A stretch of 64,000 nt of DNA from an uncultured Dehalococcoidia bacterium (GTDB lineage: Bacteria > Chloroflexota > Dehalococcoidia > Dehalococcoidales > UBA1222). The stretch lies in NCBI GenBank assembly GCA_903844845.1, contig CAIMVG010000006.1, positions 1 to 64,000 of the forward strand, given 5' to 3'. The first letter of the stretch is position 1; every line of letters starts with the position of its first letter. Shown piece by piece: positions 51,541 through 59,735 of this stretch. Both the position numbers and the translations under genes were made by a program. The notes beneath the pieces were generated by a model that was not told where the DNA came from, did no database searches, and saw only the letters and a list, made by a program, of their open reading frames with translations.

Positions 51541-52096
51541 ATCGTATCGTGGTGAAGCGGTCAGCTGTCAGCTATCAGCGGTCAGCTGGGGGATACGGGG
51601 TGTGGGGGTGGCAAGGGTGTCGCTGGTTTATTCTGGACCCCGGCTCGCGGGCCGGGGTGACACCGCTATCGGCGGGCAGCTTTGAGAAGGACCGGGCACG
51701 ACGGGGGTGGGGAAGAACGCGATGAAGTTTATAGCTTTTTCGGGTACACGACCCTCCAAAGTATTGGAGCTGGATTCCGGTCCGCCCAGGCGGACGCCGG
51801 GATGACAGGGGGTGTGGGGGAGCAGACGATGACATTTATAGCCTTTTCGGGCAAAGCCCGAAAAGATTATGGAAATGGATTCCCGGGTCTCGACGTCCGG
51901 GAATGACAGAGAGGAGTTGGGGAGGGGAACCGAATGCGCCCCTCATTTTTCATCTTCTCCCCCGGTGGTATGGGGGAGAAGAAAGCCGACGAATAGATTC
52001 CGACTGGCGGCAGATGATGACGCTCAAGGCTTCGAGTGCTACAATTGATTTTGAAGCGTTTTGACCAATCGCGAATATACCCGGGAGAAAAAATCG
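51541..52096. repeat. Dense repeat cluster
   Basis: R5 at 51554-51590; hairpins around CCCGGCTCGCGGGCCGGGG (about 51640-51658); two R3 blocks at about 51720-51778 and 51826-51885; R4 block at 51930-51993 (CTTCTCCCCC...GGGGGAGAAG). No gene until hicB. Confidence 0.88.
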
Positions 52097-52352
52097 GTGA
52101 TCACAGAATATGTTTTAGAGGCTCTAAGCAGGGCAAAATTTCAAATCATCAAAGACGAGGAGTCTTATTACGGTGAGGTTCCCGAGTTAAAAGGTGTTTG
52201 GGCAACCGGTAAAACGCTGGAAGAATGCAGAAAATATTTTGGTGGAAGTGATAGACGGGTGGCTTGTTGTGAGATTACGGCGCGGGTTGCCTATACCGCC
52301 TCTCGGTAAATACCGCGTAAAGGAATTGAAAAGGTTAGAAGTAAGCGGTTAA
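52097..52352 (+). pseudogene. hicB: HicB antitoxin gene, frameshifted
   Basis: The first part (from GTG 52097) reads ITEYVLEALSRAKFQIIKDEESYYGEVPELKGVWATGKTLEECR, the HicB pseudo-RNase H fold. The second half, LVEVIDGWLVVRLRRGLPIPPLGKYRVKELKRLEVSG, continues in a different frame. The switch falls at the AAAA run 52231-52234: removing one A restores a normal HicB of about 84 residues. Either the gene is inactivated, or the run is a sequence error or a slippage site. A GGGAG site precedes the GTG. It overlaps hicA. Confidence 0.85.
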
Positions 52353-52566
52353 ACTGGCCCCTTTATCCTGGGCTTCGCTAGTAAGGAAATTACATTCGTT
52401 TGGTTTTGACGGCCCATTCCAGGGCGGCAAGCACCCGTTTATGATAAAAGATGACCTCGTTCTGACTCTCCCCAATCAACACCGGGAAATTATCTCCCCG
52501 GATTTGCTCTCCCGCATCATTAAACAAGCCGGGATCACGCGCGAAGATGGGTGGGTAAATAGCTAA
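52348..52566 (+). CDS. hicA: HicA-family toxin without a standard start codon
   Basis: The frame reads KLAPLSWASLVRKLHSFGFDGPFQGGKHPFMIKDDLVLTLPNQH...ISPDLLSRIIKQAGI, the double-stranded RNA-binding fold of HicA mRNA interferases with the catalytic GGKH. From an in-frame TAA at 52342 to the first motif there is no ATG, GTG or TTG; GTT 52348 and CTG 52354 are the only candidates. The order hicB-hicA and the overlap with hicB suggest coupled translation in the ancestor. With hicB broken, an active toxin would be harmful, so loss of the start may have been selected. Confidence 0.8.
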   Translation, partial: VKLAPLSWASLVRKLHSFGFDGPFQGGKHPFMIKDDLVLTLPNQHREIISPDLLSRIIKQAGITREDGWVNS

Positions 52567-52700
52567 ACCTCGATTTTTACCAGTTCTTCTTCGTCTTTAA
52601 CCTCTATTGGCGTGTTGAGCATATCTTCGGCTCCGATTTTAAGTGCTTCAAGAAGCGCTTTTCTGCACAAGAGCCGGAATTCAGGGAACGAGATTGCCGT
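52563..52700 (-). pseudogene. C-terminal remnant of an unidentified gene
   Basis: About 40 codons (FPEFRLLCRKALLEALKIGAEDM...PIEVKDEEELVKIEV, then TAG) look like the end of a real protein. Upstream the frame enters a GATTGCCGTCC...GGACGGCAATC hairpin (about 52690-52722) and loses its coding look. The parent family was not recognised. Its stop overlaps the hicA stop from the opposite strand. Confidence 0.4.
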
Positions 52701-52749
52701 CCGCCTGGGCGGACGGCAATCTCTGCAATGATAAACGAGGGCGAAGCCG

Positions 52750-53181
52750 CTAGAATTTGGCCTTTTCGGGTTTAGCGTTGATAGCCGGGTTCCAGAATTT
52801 GAGTTGTTCTATAAACCCGTCCCTGTCCTCGGGTGAGATGTAAGTGGTCCCCGTGATGTAATTTTTGCCGTGGCGCAATTCTATCATCTCATTGGAAAGG
52901 GCCATCGACGACATCATGCTTTTGAACTTGCGTGCCGATACTATCTTCGCATACGGGATCTTTTCAAAGAACGGCCCCATCTGCACCAGCAGGTAGTCGT
53001 GTTTGAATTCGTAGAATGTACCGAACCATATCCACAGGATAAACGCGATGCCCGCCAGGCTGCCGGCGACAACCGGAAGGCGGTATTGGGACGGGACTAT
53101 CACCATGGAGATCGCGAGGATGAGGATCACGCCCCAGACGAGCGCGGCAAATCCTGTACTTTTAGCGGAAGAGTAACGCAT
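52750..53181 (-). CDS. Membrane protein with bacterial PH-like domain
   Basis: A 143-aa protein with two N-terminal membrane helices (LVWGVILILAISMVIV and LPVVAGSLAGIAFILWIWF) followed by a soluble domain FYEFKHDYLLVQMGPFFEKIPYAKIVSARKFKSMMSSMALS...YISPEDRDGFIEQLKFWNP. That layout matches small bacterial PH-domain membrane proteins (YdbS/SunI-like), whose roles include bacteriocin immunity and unknown ones. Function here unknown. It is isolated between repeats. Confidence 0.75.
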   Translation of the reverse strand: MRYSSAKSTGFAALVWGVILILAISMVIVPSQYRLPVVAGSLAGIAFILWIWFGTFYEFKHDYLLVQMGPFFEKIPYAKIVSARKFKSMMSSMALSNEMIELRHGKNYITGTTYISPEDRDGFIEQLKFWNPAINAKPEKAKF

Positions 53182-53691
53182 AGTTTATCCTTTGAGAGAA
53201 AAGTTGGTTCAGGTTGATTGTACAACATCGGGGGCGGGGGAGGCTATTGGAGGGGGTGGGTGGGGACGATGACATTTATAGCCTTTTCGTGCTTTGCCCG
53301 AAAAGAGAAATAGGAGTGGATTCCTTGAGGACATGCTCAAGGGCGAGAACCTCGGTGAACCGCCCGAGGCCCGGATACTGCGGTTCCGGGATGACAGGTG
53401 GGAGTTGGGGGTGAGGCCCGAATCGGCTCTGGATTCCGGTCCGCCCAGGCGGACGCCGGAATGACAATGATAATTTACGGATGCGAATGACAATCGTCTG
53501 TCGATCGGTGAAGGGTTAAAAACGCCATACCGTGCTGCGGTGTTGTTCTGGATTCGCAATTACGAAGAAGATACCGAATGCGCCCCTCAGTTTTCTTCTT
53601 CTCCCCCGGCGGCATGGGGGAGAAGAACGCCGACGAATGGATTCTTGCGATCCGGATGCCCCCATATGGCATAACTCAAAATAAATGGCAC
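53182..53691. repeat. Dispersed repeat cluster
   Basis: R3 at about 53267-53325, R2 modules (GGACATGCTCAAGGGCGAGA, CCTCGGTGAACCGCCCGAGG) at 53328-53372, R1-like at 53376-53398 and 53430-53463, R4 at 53574-53644. No gene. Confidence 0.85.
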
Positions 53692-53704
53692 ATATTGATA
53701 TATA

Positions 53705-53713
53705 TGGTATAAT
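53705..53713 (+). promoter_or_regulatory. Extended -10 promoter of vapBC with operator-like repeats
   Basis: TGG followed by TATAAT (53708-53713). CATATGG-type palindromes occur before and after it (CCATATGG at 53672-53679, CATATGG at 53727), suitable as antitoxin operators. Confidence 0.55.
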
Positions 53714-53729
53714 TTAGCCGAGGTGGCAT

Positions 53730-53978
53730 ATGGGAGATGTTAAGACAACGATAGGAGAAGGCGGCAGGATAGTCATCCCGGCTGTGTTCCGCCAGGCACT
53801 TGACCTTAATCCCGGGGATGAAGTGGTGTTACAGCTGGAAGACCGCGGGATACGGATCCTGAGCGTGAACCAGGCTGTCAAGTATGCTCAGGAAAGCGTC
53901 AAACGATACAATAAAAATGGACGGAGCTTATCACAGGAACTGATCAGGGAACGCAGGGATGAGATAACCCGTGGCTAA
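53730..53978 (+). CDS. vapB: AbrB/MazE-type antitoxin VapB
   Basis: Antitoxin of 82 aa. The N-terminal swapped-hairpin domain KTTIGEGGRIVIPAVFRQALDLNPGDEVVLQLEDRGIRI (residues 4-45) binds DNA; the basic helical tail (YAQESVKRYNKNGRSLSQELIRERR) should bind the toxin. GAGG precedes the ATG. It overlaps vapC by 8 bases, the standard operon form. Confidence 0.92.
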   Translation: MGDVKTTIGEGGRIVIPAVFRQALDLNPGDEVVLQLEDRGIRILSVNQAVKYAQESVKRYNKNGRSLSQELIRERRDEITRG

Positions 53979-54354
53979 AATCGTGGTGGACGCCTCGGCC
54001 CTGCTCGCATTGCTTAATTCGGAGCAAGGTGCGGAAGAAGTAGTCAAAGCGCTGACCGGGGCGGTGATCTGCTCGGTCAATCTATGCGAAGTTATCGGCA
54101 AACTGGCGGAAACGGGGATGAAACAGGAAGAGATAGGCAGAATACTTTTCCCGCTGGGGTTGACCGTCGAGACATTTGACGAAGATCAGGCTTACATTGC
54201 CGGAATATTACGCACTTCAACCAAAAGCGCCGGACTTTCTCTCGGTGACAGGGCATGTTTGGGACTGGCAAAAAAGCTCGGTGTGCCGGTACTGACCGCT
54301 GACAGAACCTGGCTGGACCTTTCGACCGGTGTTACAGTCAGGGCTATCCGCTGA
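53971..54354 (+). CDS. vapC: PIN-domain toxin VapC
   Basis: Ribonuclease toxin of 127 aa. The PIN acidic residues are visible: VVDASALLALLN (Asp ~6), NLCEVIGKL (Glu ~40), LSLGDRACLGLAKKLG (Asp ~93) and TADRTW (Asp ~112). Start overlaps vapB. The typical target is tRNA or rRNA. Confidence 0.93.
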   Translation: MAKIVVDASALLALLNSEQGAEEVVKALTGAVICSVNLCEVIGKLAETGMKQEEIGRILFPLGLTVETFDEDQAYIAGILRTSTKSAGLSLGDRACLGLAKKLGVPVLTADRTWLDLSTGVTVRAIR

Positions 54355-55097
54355 AACAGCCGGCGATAAACGCGGGGGGAACTGCATCGACTCTGGATCC
54401 CTCGAAGGGACAGATCCGTTATTCTCGATCACTTGAGCCTCGAGGACAAGAACCTCGGTGAACCGCCCGAGGCCCGGCTGTCGCGCCGGGATGACCCTGC
54501 CTCCCCCACGTCATTGTCGGGCTTGACCCGACAATCCATTGGTAGTTAGCCACCCCAAAATAATGGACTCCTCGAGGACACGCTCGAGGACAAGAACACC
54601 CGATCCTCGAGTGCGAGAACCTCGGGATATTCCCCGAGAACCTCGGGGAACATCCCGACTCGATTCGATACATTGGGCATGATTGACAAGCACTCCGATC
54701 GTAGGGGCACGGCGCGCCGTGCCCCTACCCTGACAATCAAAAAGAGCCCCTGCCCGGATTTTGATAAATCGCTGGTCAGAGGACGAAAAAAATCCTCGAA
54801 GACGAGAACACCCGAGCCTCGGGTCGAGGCCCGGGATGACAGGTGGGAGTGGGGGGGGAGAACGATGACATTTATAGCCTCCTCGGGCTTTGCCCGAAAA
54901 GAGAAATAGGAGTGGATTCCTTGAGGACATGCTCAAGGGCGAGAACCTCGGGAACACCCTCAAGGCCCGGGTCGCGGCCCGGGATGACACCGCTTTCAGC
55001 GGTTCACCGAGGACGTTCCGAATGCGCCCCTCATTTTTCATCTTCTCCCCCGGTGGCATGGGGGAGAAGAAAGCCGATTAAAGCTGACAGCCGTCAG
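54355..55097. repeat. Largest repeat-filled interval
   Basis: Contains CCTCGAGGACAAGAACCTCGG-type R2 modules near 54432-54472 and 54570-54660, GTCATTGTCGGGC...CCCGACAATCC near 54510-54538, a GTAGGGGCACGGCGCGCC...GTGCCCCTAC palindrome at 54701-54729, an R3 block at 54862-54925, R2 modules at 54926-54965, R1 at 54967-54990, R4 at 55018-55079 and an R5 block at 55081-55102. No gene other than the remnant that follows. Confidence 0.88.
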
Positions 55098-55223
55098 CTA
55101 CTCCAACTCCACCACCTTGTTTTCGATGCCCGCCCCTTTCAATATCTTTTCGGCCCTGATGGCGATAGGGACGTCTTCGAAGGTAAAGATGCCGTCTTCC
55201 TTGAACTCGGGCTTATCGGTCGT
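55098..55223 (-). pseudogene. DUF3343 remnant after iscU2
   Basis: Reads TTDKPEFKEDGIFTFEDVPIAIRAEKILKGAGIENKVVELE, matching the first half of the DUF3343 domain fused to IscU1 (VVITFDDVPLAINAEKALKAAGFGSRLV). The second half, with the conserved GCALGLEI part, is missing, and the TAG is followed directly by an R5 repeat. No ATG, GTG or TTG precedes it; ACG 55223 stands 8 bases after GGAG. It looks like a gene truncated at a repeat. Confidence 0.65.
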
Positions 55224-55225
55224 GG

Positions 55226-55693
55226 TTAGGGCTCCACGACGTCTACAGCGGTATCCCAGGACTGGTCATCGGTTTCTTCGTCGTGATGGGCCTGTTCGCC
55301 GTGGACCAGCGGCGGAAGGTTGTTCTTCTTGCGGTAATCGTCGATAGCCAGGTGCAGGGCGTCGGCGCCCAGGTTTGAGCAATGGAACTTGACCTTGGGC
55401 AGGCCGCCCAGCTCGTCGGCGACGCCCTGGGGCGTGATGAGCATGGCTTCTTCCATGGTTTTGCCCATGCCCATCTCGCTGGTCATGCTGGAGACGGCGA
55501 TGGCCGCCCCGCAGCCGAAGGTCTTGAACTTGATATCTTTCAGCCGGTCGCCTTCCACCTTGATGTAGAAGGTCATCATGTCCCCGCAAATGGGGTTACC
55601 GACCTCGCCGACGCCGTCGGCGTTCTCTATCTCGCCGACGTTGCGCGGGTTCTTGAAATGGTCCATCACTTTATCGGAATATGCGGGCATCAA
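55226..55693 (-). CDS. iscU: Iron-sulfur scaffold IscU (iscU2), canonical ligands
   Basis: Scaffold on which [2Fe-2S] clusters are built, 155 aa. The ligands are all present: NPICGD with Cys and Asp near residue 36, FGCGAA near 62 and FHCSNLG near 105. A C-terminal tail rich in Asp, Glu and His (HGEQAHHDEETDDQSWD) is unusual and may bind metal. It overlaps iscS2 by 4 bases. Being coupled to the desulfurase that lacks its PLP lysine makes the source of sulfur unclear; iscS1 might serve it. Confidence 0.92.
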   Translation of the reverse strand: MMPAYSDKVMDHFKNPRNVGEIENADGVGEVGNPICGDMMTFYIKVEGDRLKDIKFKTFGCGAAIAVSSMTSEMGMGKTMEEAMLITPQGVADELGGLPKVKFHCSNLGADALHLAIDDYRKKNNLPPLVHGEQAHHDEETDDQSWDTAVDVVEP

Positions 55694-56868
55694 ACTACTC
55701 CTTTTAAGAATTTGGCATAAGTCGGGGACATCTTCCTGAGTTTATCTACGATGCGCGGCAGTCCCTCGAATACATAATCGACGTCGTCCTCGGTGTTTTT
55801 TATGCCGAGGGAAAATACGACGGAGCCCTGGGCCAGCGCCGTCTCCATGCCGGTGGCCAGCAGGACGTGGGAGGTTTTGAGGGCCTTCGAGGTGCATGCA
55901 GAGACGCTTGAGGCGGCTATGCCGCTGTCGTCGAGCCAGAGCAGCATCCCCTCGCCCTCGATGAACCCGATGCAGAAGCTGGCGTGCCCCGGGAGGCGTT
56001 CGGAGGGATGCCCCGTCTGTACCGTGTGGGGTACGATGGACGGGATCACCTGTATCATCTTGTCGCGCAGGTTTTGCAGATAAACCATGCGGTGCGGCAT
56101 GTCGGCCAGCGCCAGTTCGGCGGCCTTGCCCATGCCGATGACGGCGGGGAAGTTCTCCAGCCCAGCGCGGCGGTTGTCTTCCTGGAAGCCCCCGTCCAAA
56201 AGGGGAGTGAGCCTGGTTCCCTGCCTGAGCCAGAGGGCCGCCGCCCCGGGAGGCCCGTAAAACTGGTTCGCGGAGAGGCTGAGGGCGTCCGCGCCCAGCG
56301 TTTTGACATTCACCGGGATATTGCCGGCCGAAGCCACGGCGTCGGTGTGGAAAAGAACGCCGCGTTCCTTCGTTACCTTAGAGATCTCGGCGATGGGTTC
56401 GATAGTGCCGATCTCGTTGTTGGCCTGCATGACCGATACCAGCACGGTGTCCGGCCTGATGCGTTTCTGCACGTCTTCGGGCGCCACGCGGCCGAGGCGG
56501 TCCACCGGCACAAGCTCCGTCTCGAAGCCGAAGCGTTTTAGTGCCTTCGCGGAACTCAGGACCGAGGTGTGCTCCACGGCGGAACAGAGGATGTGCTTGC
56601 CCTTCTTCTCGTTGGCGAGCGCCAGCCCCTTGACCGCCAGGTTGTTGGATTCGGTGCCGCAAGAAGTGAATATGATTTCGGACGGGTCGGCGCCGATGAG
56701 CGCGGCCACCTTTTCACGGGCGGCTTCCACGTCGTCCCGGGCGGCCTGGCCCCATTTATGAAGCGAGGAAGGGTTGCCGACGCGCTCTTCCAGGTAAGGG
56801 AGCATGGCCTGCTTCACTTCCGGCAGGACAGGGTTGGCCGAGATATGGTCCATGTAGATATCGGGCAT
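55690..56868 (-). CDS. IscS/NifS-like protein lacking the PLP lysine (iscS2)
   Basis: Fold-type I aminotransferase-like protein of 392 aa with clear cysteine desulfurase likeness: IYMDHISANPVLPEV, TSCGTESNNLAVKG near residue 70, HTDAVASAGNIPVNV near 178. But at the PLP site LSLSANQFYGPPGA replaces the usual SxHKxYGPKG, so the Schiff-base lysine is Gln and the preceding His is Asn. The substrate arginine of SIRFSLG is Val (SVVFSLG). The catalytic-loop cysteine (SACTSKAL) remains. It probably cannot release sulfur from cysteine and may be a structural partner of IscU2. Confidence 0.85.
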   Translation of the reverse strand: MPDIYMDHISANPVLPEVKQAMLPYLEERVGNPSSLHKWGQAARDDVEAAREKVAALIGADPSEIIFTSCGTESNNLAVKGLALANEKKGKHILCSAVEHTSVLSSAKALKRFGFETELVPVDRLGRVAPEDVQKRIRPDTVLVSVMQANNEIGTIEPIAEISKVTKERGVLFHTDAVASAGNIPVNVKTLGADALSLSANQFYGPPGAAALWLRQGTRLTPLLDGGFQEDNRRAGLENFPAVIGMGKAAELALADMPHRMVYLQNLRDKMIQVIPSIVPHTVQTGHPSERLPGHASFCIGFIEGEGMLLWLDDSGIAASSVSACTSKALKTSHVLLATGMETALAQGSVVFSLGIKNTEDDVDYVFEGLPRIVDKLRKMSPTYAKFLKGVV

Positions 56869-56882
56869 CGTTTTAATCTCCG

Positions 56883-57518
56883 TTATTTATGACGTTCGGC
56901 GTAGTCTTTGAGGGCGGCCTGTATAAGTTCTGCCCCCAGATCAGCGCAATGGGATTTTGTCTCGGGCAGGCCCCCGAGGGCTTGATCGACGTCTTCGGCG
57001 GTGATGCCGGCGATCTCTTCGAGTTTCTTGCCCTTGACCATCTCGGTCACCACTGAACCCGAGGCGATAGTCGCCCCGCAGCCGAAGGATTTCGATTTTG
57101 CTTCGGTGACCATGCCGTCTTTGACCTTCAGGTAGAGGTCCGCGGCGATGCTGAATGACGGATTTCCGAAATGGCCGACTGCGTCGGCGTTCTCTATGAT
57201 CCCCACATTGCGCGGGTTGCGGAAGTGGTCGAGGACCGTCTTGTTGTAGAAGCCCGAATTGCTCGCGCGCTCGAGCGGCACTTTACGCGAGATGGCGATG
57301 TTCTTCTCCTTCAGCAGGCGCTCGATCCCCTCGCTGTCGCTTGACAGTATCTCCAGCCCCAATGCGCAGCCGAGGCGGAACTCGGGCGGCGGCGCAACCA
57401 GCCGGGACCCGAACCCGGCCGCCTTAAGCGCTTTCTCGGCGTTTATCGCGAGGGGCACATCGTCGAAAGTGATGACTACATCTCCCTTAAAGCCCTTCGG
57501 ATTAGACTTATCTTCCAT
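56883..57518 (-). CDS. DUF3343-IscU fusion lacking the first ligand pair (iscU1)
   Basis: A 211-aa fusion. Residues ~10-80 form a DUF3343 domain (GDVVITFDDVPLAINAEKALKAAG, PEFRLGCALGLEIL); from ~95 an IscU domain (KTVLDHFRNPRNVGIIENADAVGHFGNP). Here the ligand loop reads GNPSFSIAADL where IscU2 has GNPICGDMMTF, so the first Cys and the Asp are lost; FGCGAT and SHCADLG keep the other two cysteines. DUF3343 proteins often accompany sulfur or selenium delivery genes. It may be a sulfur or cluster carrier that cannot hold a full cluster alone. Confidence 0.87.
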   Translation of the reverse strand: MEDKSNPKGFKGDVVITFDDVPLAINAEKALKAAGFGSRLVAPPPEFRLGCALGLEILSSDSEGIERLLKEKNIAISRKVPLERASNSGFYNKTVLDHFRNPRNVGIIENADAVGHFGNPSFSIAADLYLKVKDGMVTEAKSKSFGCGATIASGSVVTEMVKGKKLEEIAGITAEDVDQALGGLPETKSHCADLGAELIQAALKDYAERHK

Positions 57519-57525
57519 ATTTCTC

Positions 57526-58692
57526 CTACTTAGCGGCCTTCATCAGCGGGGACATCGCCCGCAGGCGCGCCACCGCTTCGGGCATGACGGTCAGCACGCG
57601 GTCGACCTCGTCTTCGGTGGTCCACTTGCCCAGCGTGAAGCGCAGGGAGCAGTGGGCCCTGGCGGGGTCCACGCGCATGGCGCGCAGTACGTGCGATGGT
57701 TCGGCGCTGGTGGAACTGCAGGCGGAGCCTGTGGAGACACAGATGTCCTCCAGGTCTAGGTTGAGCAGCATCGATTCGCCTTCGACGTAGTCGATGCTGA
57801 CGTTGACGTTGTTGGGAAGGCGTTTGGCCGGGTGCCCGTTGACCTGCATGAGGTCGATGCGGTCGAACAGCCCTTTTATCAGTTTGTCGCGCAGGATAGT
57901 TATGCGTTTCTTTTCGCTGTCGAGTTCGGGCATGGCCAGCTCGACGGCTTTGGCCAGACCCACTATGCCGGCGACATTCTCGGTGCCGGCGCGGCGGCCT
58001 TTTTCCTGCGCACCGCCGTGGATGAAGGGTTCGACGCGGGTGCCGCGGCGCACGTAAAGCACGCCGACCCCCTTGGGGCCGTAAAGCTTGTGGGCTGCCA
58101 GGGAGAGCAGGTCTACGCCCAGGTCGTCCACGTTGACGGGGATATGCCCGACCGTCTGCACGGCGTCGGTGTGGAGATACACCCCGGCCTGCTTGGCGAT
58201 GCGGCCGATCTCTTCGATGGGCTGGATGCTGCCGACCTCGTTATTGGCGTGCATGACCGAGATCAGGATGGTTTTAGGCGTGATGGCTTTCTTTATGTCA
58301 TCCGGGGAGACGACCCCGAAGTTGTCTACCGGGACGTAGGTTGTCTCGACGCCCTCTTTGGCGAGCGCGGCGCAGGTTTCGAGGATGGCGTGGTGTTCGA
58401 CGGTAGTGGTTATTATATGGTTGCCCTTCTGCCTGTTGGCGCGGGCCACGCCTGAGAGCGTGGTATTGTCGGCTTCCGTGCCGCCGCCGGTGAAGATGAT
58501 CTCGTCGGCCCGCGCCCCGATGGCGCCGGCGACGGTCTCACGGGCCTTGTCCAGCGCCTGTTTGTTCTCCTGTCCGTACGAATACAGGCTGGAGGGGTTG
58601 CCGAAGGATTCCGTGAAATAGGGCAGCATGGCTTTCACCACCGCGGGGTCGGCGGGGGTGGTGGCGGCGTAGTCCATGTAGATTCTTTTCAT
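57526..58692 (-). CDS. iscS: Cysteine desulfurase IscS/NifS (iscS1)
   Basis: PLP enzyme that takes sulfur from cysteine for iron-sulfur clusters, 388 aa. It is complete: MDYAATTPADPAV at the start, GGGTEADNTTLSG near 70, HTDAVQTVGHIPVNV near 178, LSLAAHKLYGPKGVG near 205 with the PLP lysine, VSTGSACSSTSAEPSHVL near 325 with the active cysteine, and SLRFTLG with the arginine. It follows cysK by 30 bases and precedes the DUF3343-iscU1 fusion by 7. Confidence 0.95.
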   Translation of the reverse strand: MKRIYMDYAATTPADPAVVKAMLPYFTESFGNPSSLYSYGQENKQALDKARETVAGAIGARADEIIFTGGGTEADNTTLSGVARANRQKGNHIITTTVEHHAILETCAALAKEGVETTYVPVDNFGVVSPDDIKKAITPKTILISVMHANNEVGSIQPIEEIGRIAKQAGVYLHTDAVQTVGHIPVNVDDLGVDLLSLAAHKLYGPKGVGVLYVRRGTRVEPFIHGGAQEKGRRAGTENVAGIVGLAKAVELAMPELDSEKKRITILRDKLIKGLFDRIDLMQVNGHPAKRLPNNVNVSIDYVEGESMLLNLDLEDICVSTGSACSSTSAEPSHVLRAMRVDPARAHCSLRFTLGKWTTEDEVDRVLTVMPEAVARLRAMSPLMKAAK

Positions 58693-58722
58693 GAGGGCCT
58701 CCTGGTTATTAAAAAAGATCTT

Positions 58723-59718
58723 TTAAGATTGCTGGTTTGGTTCCTGAAAAAGCCAGGTGGAGAGATATCTCTCGCCTGTGTCGGGCAAGACAGCGACGAT
58801 GAGTTTCCCCTTATTCTCCGGCCGCCTGGCCAGTTCGAGCGCGCCCCAGACTGCGGCGCCCGATGAGATGCCGGCCAGGATGCCTTCCTGGCTTGCCAGT
58901 TTCCTGGCGGTGTCTCCGGCGTCTTCGTTAGCGACCCGGATTATCTCGTCGATGAGGTCTAACCTCAGCACGGACGGGACAAACCCCGCCCCGATGCCCT
59001 GGATCTTATGTTGGCCCGCTTTGCCGCCGGAAAGCACCGGAGAGCCTGCGGGTTCCACCGCGACGATCTTCAAACCGGGCTTCCTCGGCTTGAGGGCCTC
59101 CGCGATGCCGGTGATGGTGCCGCCCGTTCCCACGCCCGCCACGACGAAATCTACCTTGCCCTCGGTGTCGCGCCAGATCTCCTCGGCCGTAGTCAGGCGG
59201 TGTATCTCTGGGTTGGCGGGGTTTTTGAACTGCTGCGGCAGGTAATAATTGCTGTTCTCGGAGGCGAGTTCTTCGGCTTTTCTGATGGCCCCCGGCATGC
59301 CCTCTGAACCCGGCGTGAGCACCAGTTGGGCGCCGAGCACCGCCAGCAGCTGGCGTCTTTCCATGGACATCGTTTCAGGCATGGTGAGGATGAGTTTATA
59401 ACCGCGGGCGGCGCAGACGAAAGCCAGGGCGATGCCGGTGTTGCCTGAGGTCGGTTCGACGAGCGTCGAGCCTGGGTGTATCAGTCCCTGTTCTTCCGCT
59501 CCGAGGACCATAGCCACCCCGATGCGGTCCTTGACGCTCGAAAGCGGGTTGAAAGATTCCAGTTTAACCACAATGTCGGCCACCGCCCCGGCCGTTATAT
59601 GGTTGAGGCGCACCAGCGGCGTATTGCCGATTATCTCGGTAGAGTCTTTGGCGATGCCCCGTGTCAGGCGGGGGATATCTATGCCCTTGAAGTGCAGGTA
59701 ATCGATTTCGGCGTTCAT
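58723..59718 (-). CDS. cysK: Cysteine synthase A
   Basis: Makes cysteine from O-acetylserine and sulfide, providing the substrate of IscS. The PLP lysine is in [10 protein letters not shown] near residue 60, with [13 protein letters not shown] near 88 and [16 protein letters not shown] near 195; the C-terminal [15 protein letters not shown] completes the site. ATG 59718 is used; a longer in-frame start overlaps rrf2. The N-terminal ~20 residues ([20 protein letters not shown]) are an extension relative to typical CysK. Length 331 aa. Confidence 0.92.
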   Translation of the reverse strand: MNAEIDYLHFKGIDIPRLTRGIAKDSTEIIGNTPLVRLNHITAGAVADIVVKLESFNPLSSVKDRIGVAMVLGAEEQGLIHPGSTLVEPTSGNTGIALAFVCAARGYKLILTMPETMSMERRQLLAVLGAQLVLTPGSEGMPGAIRKAEELASENSNYYLPQQFKNPANPEIHRLTTAEEIWRDTEGKVDFVVAGVGTGGTITGIAEALKPRKPGLKIVAVEPAGSPVLSGGKAGQHKIQGIGAGFVPSVLRLDLIDEIIRVANEDAGDTARKLASQEGILAGISSGAAVWGALELARRPENKGKLIVAVLPDTGERYLSTWLFQEPNQQS

Positions 59719-59735
59719 ATTATCCCGGTTCCTTT

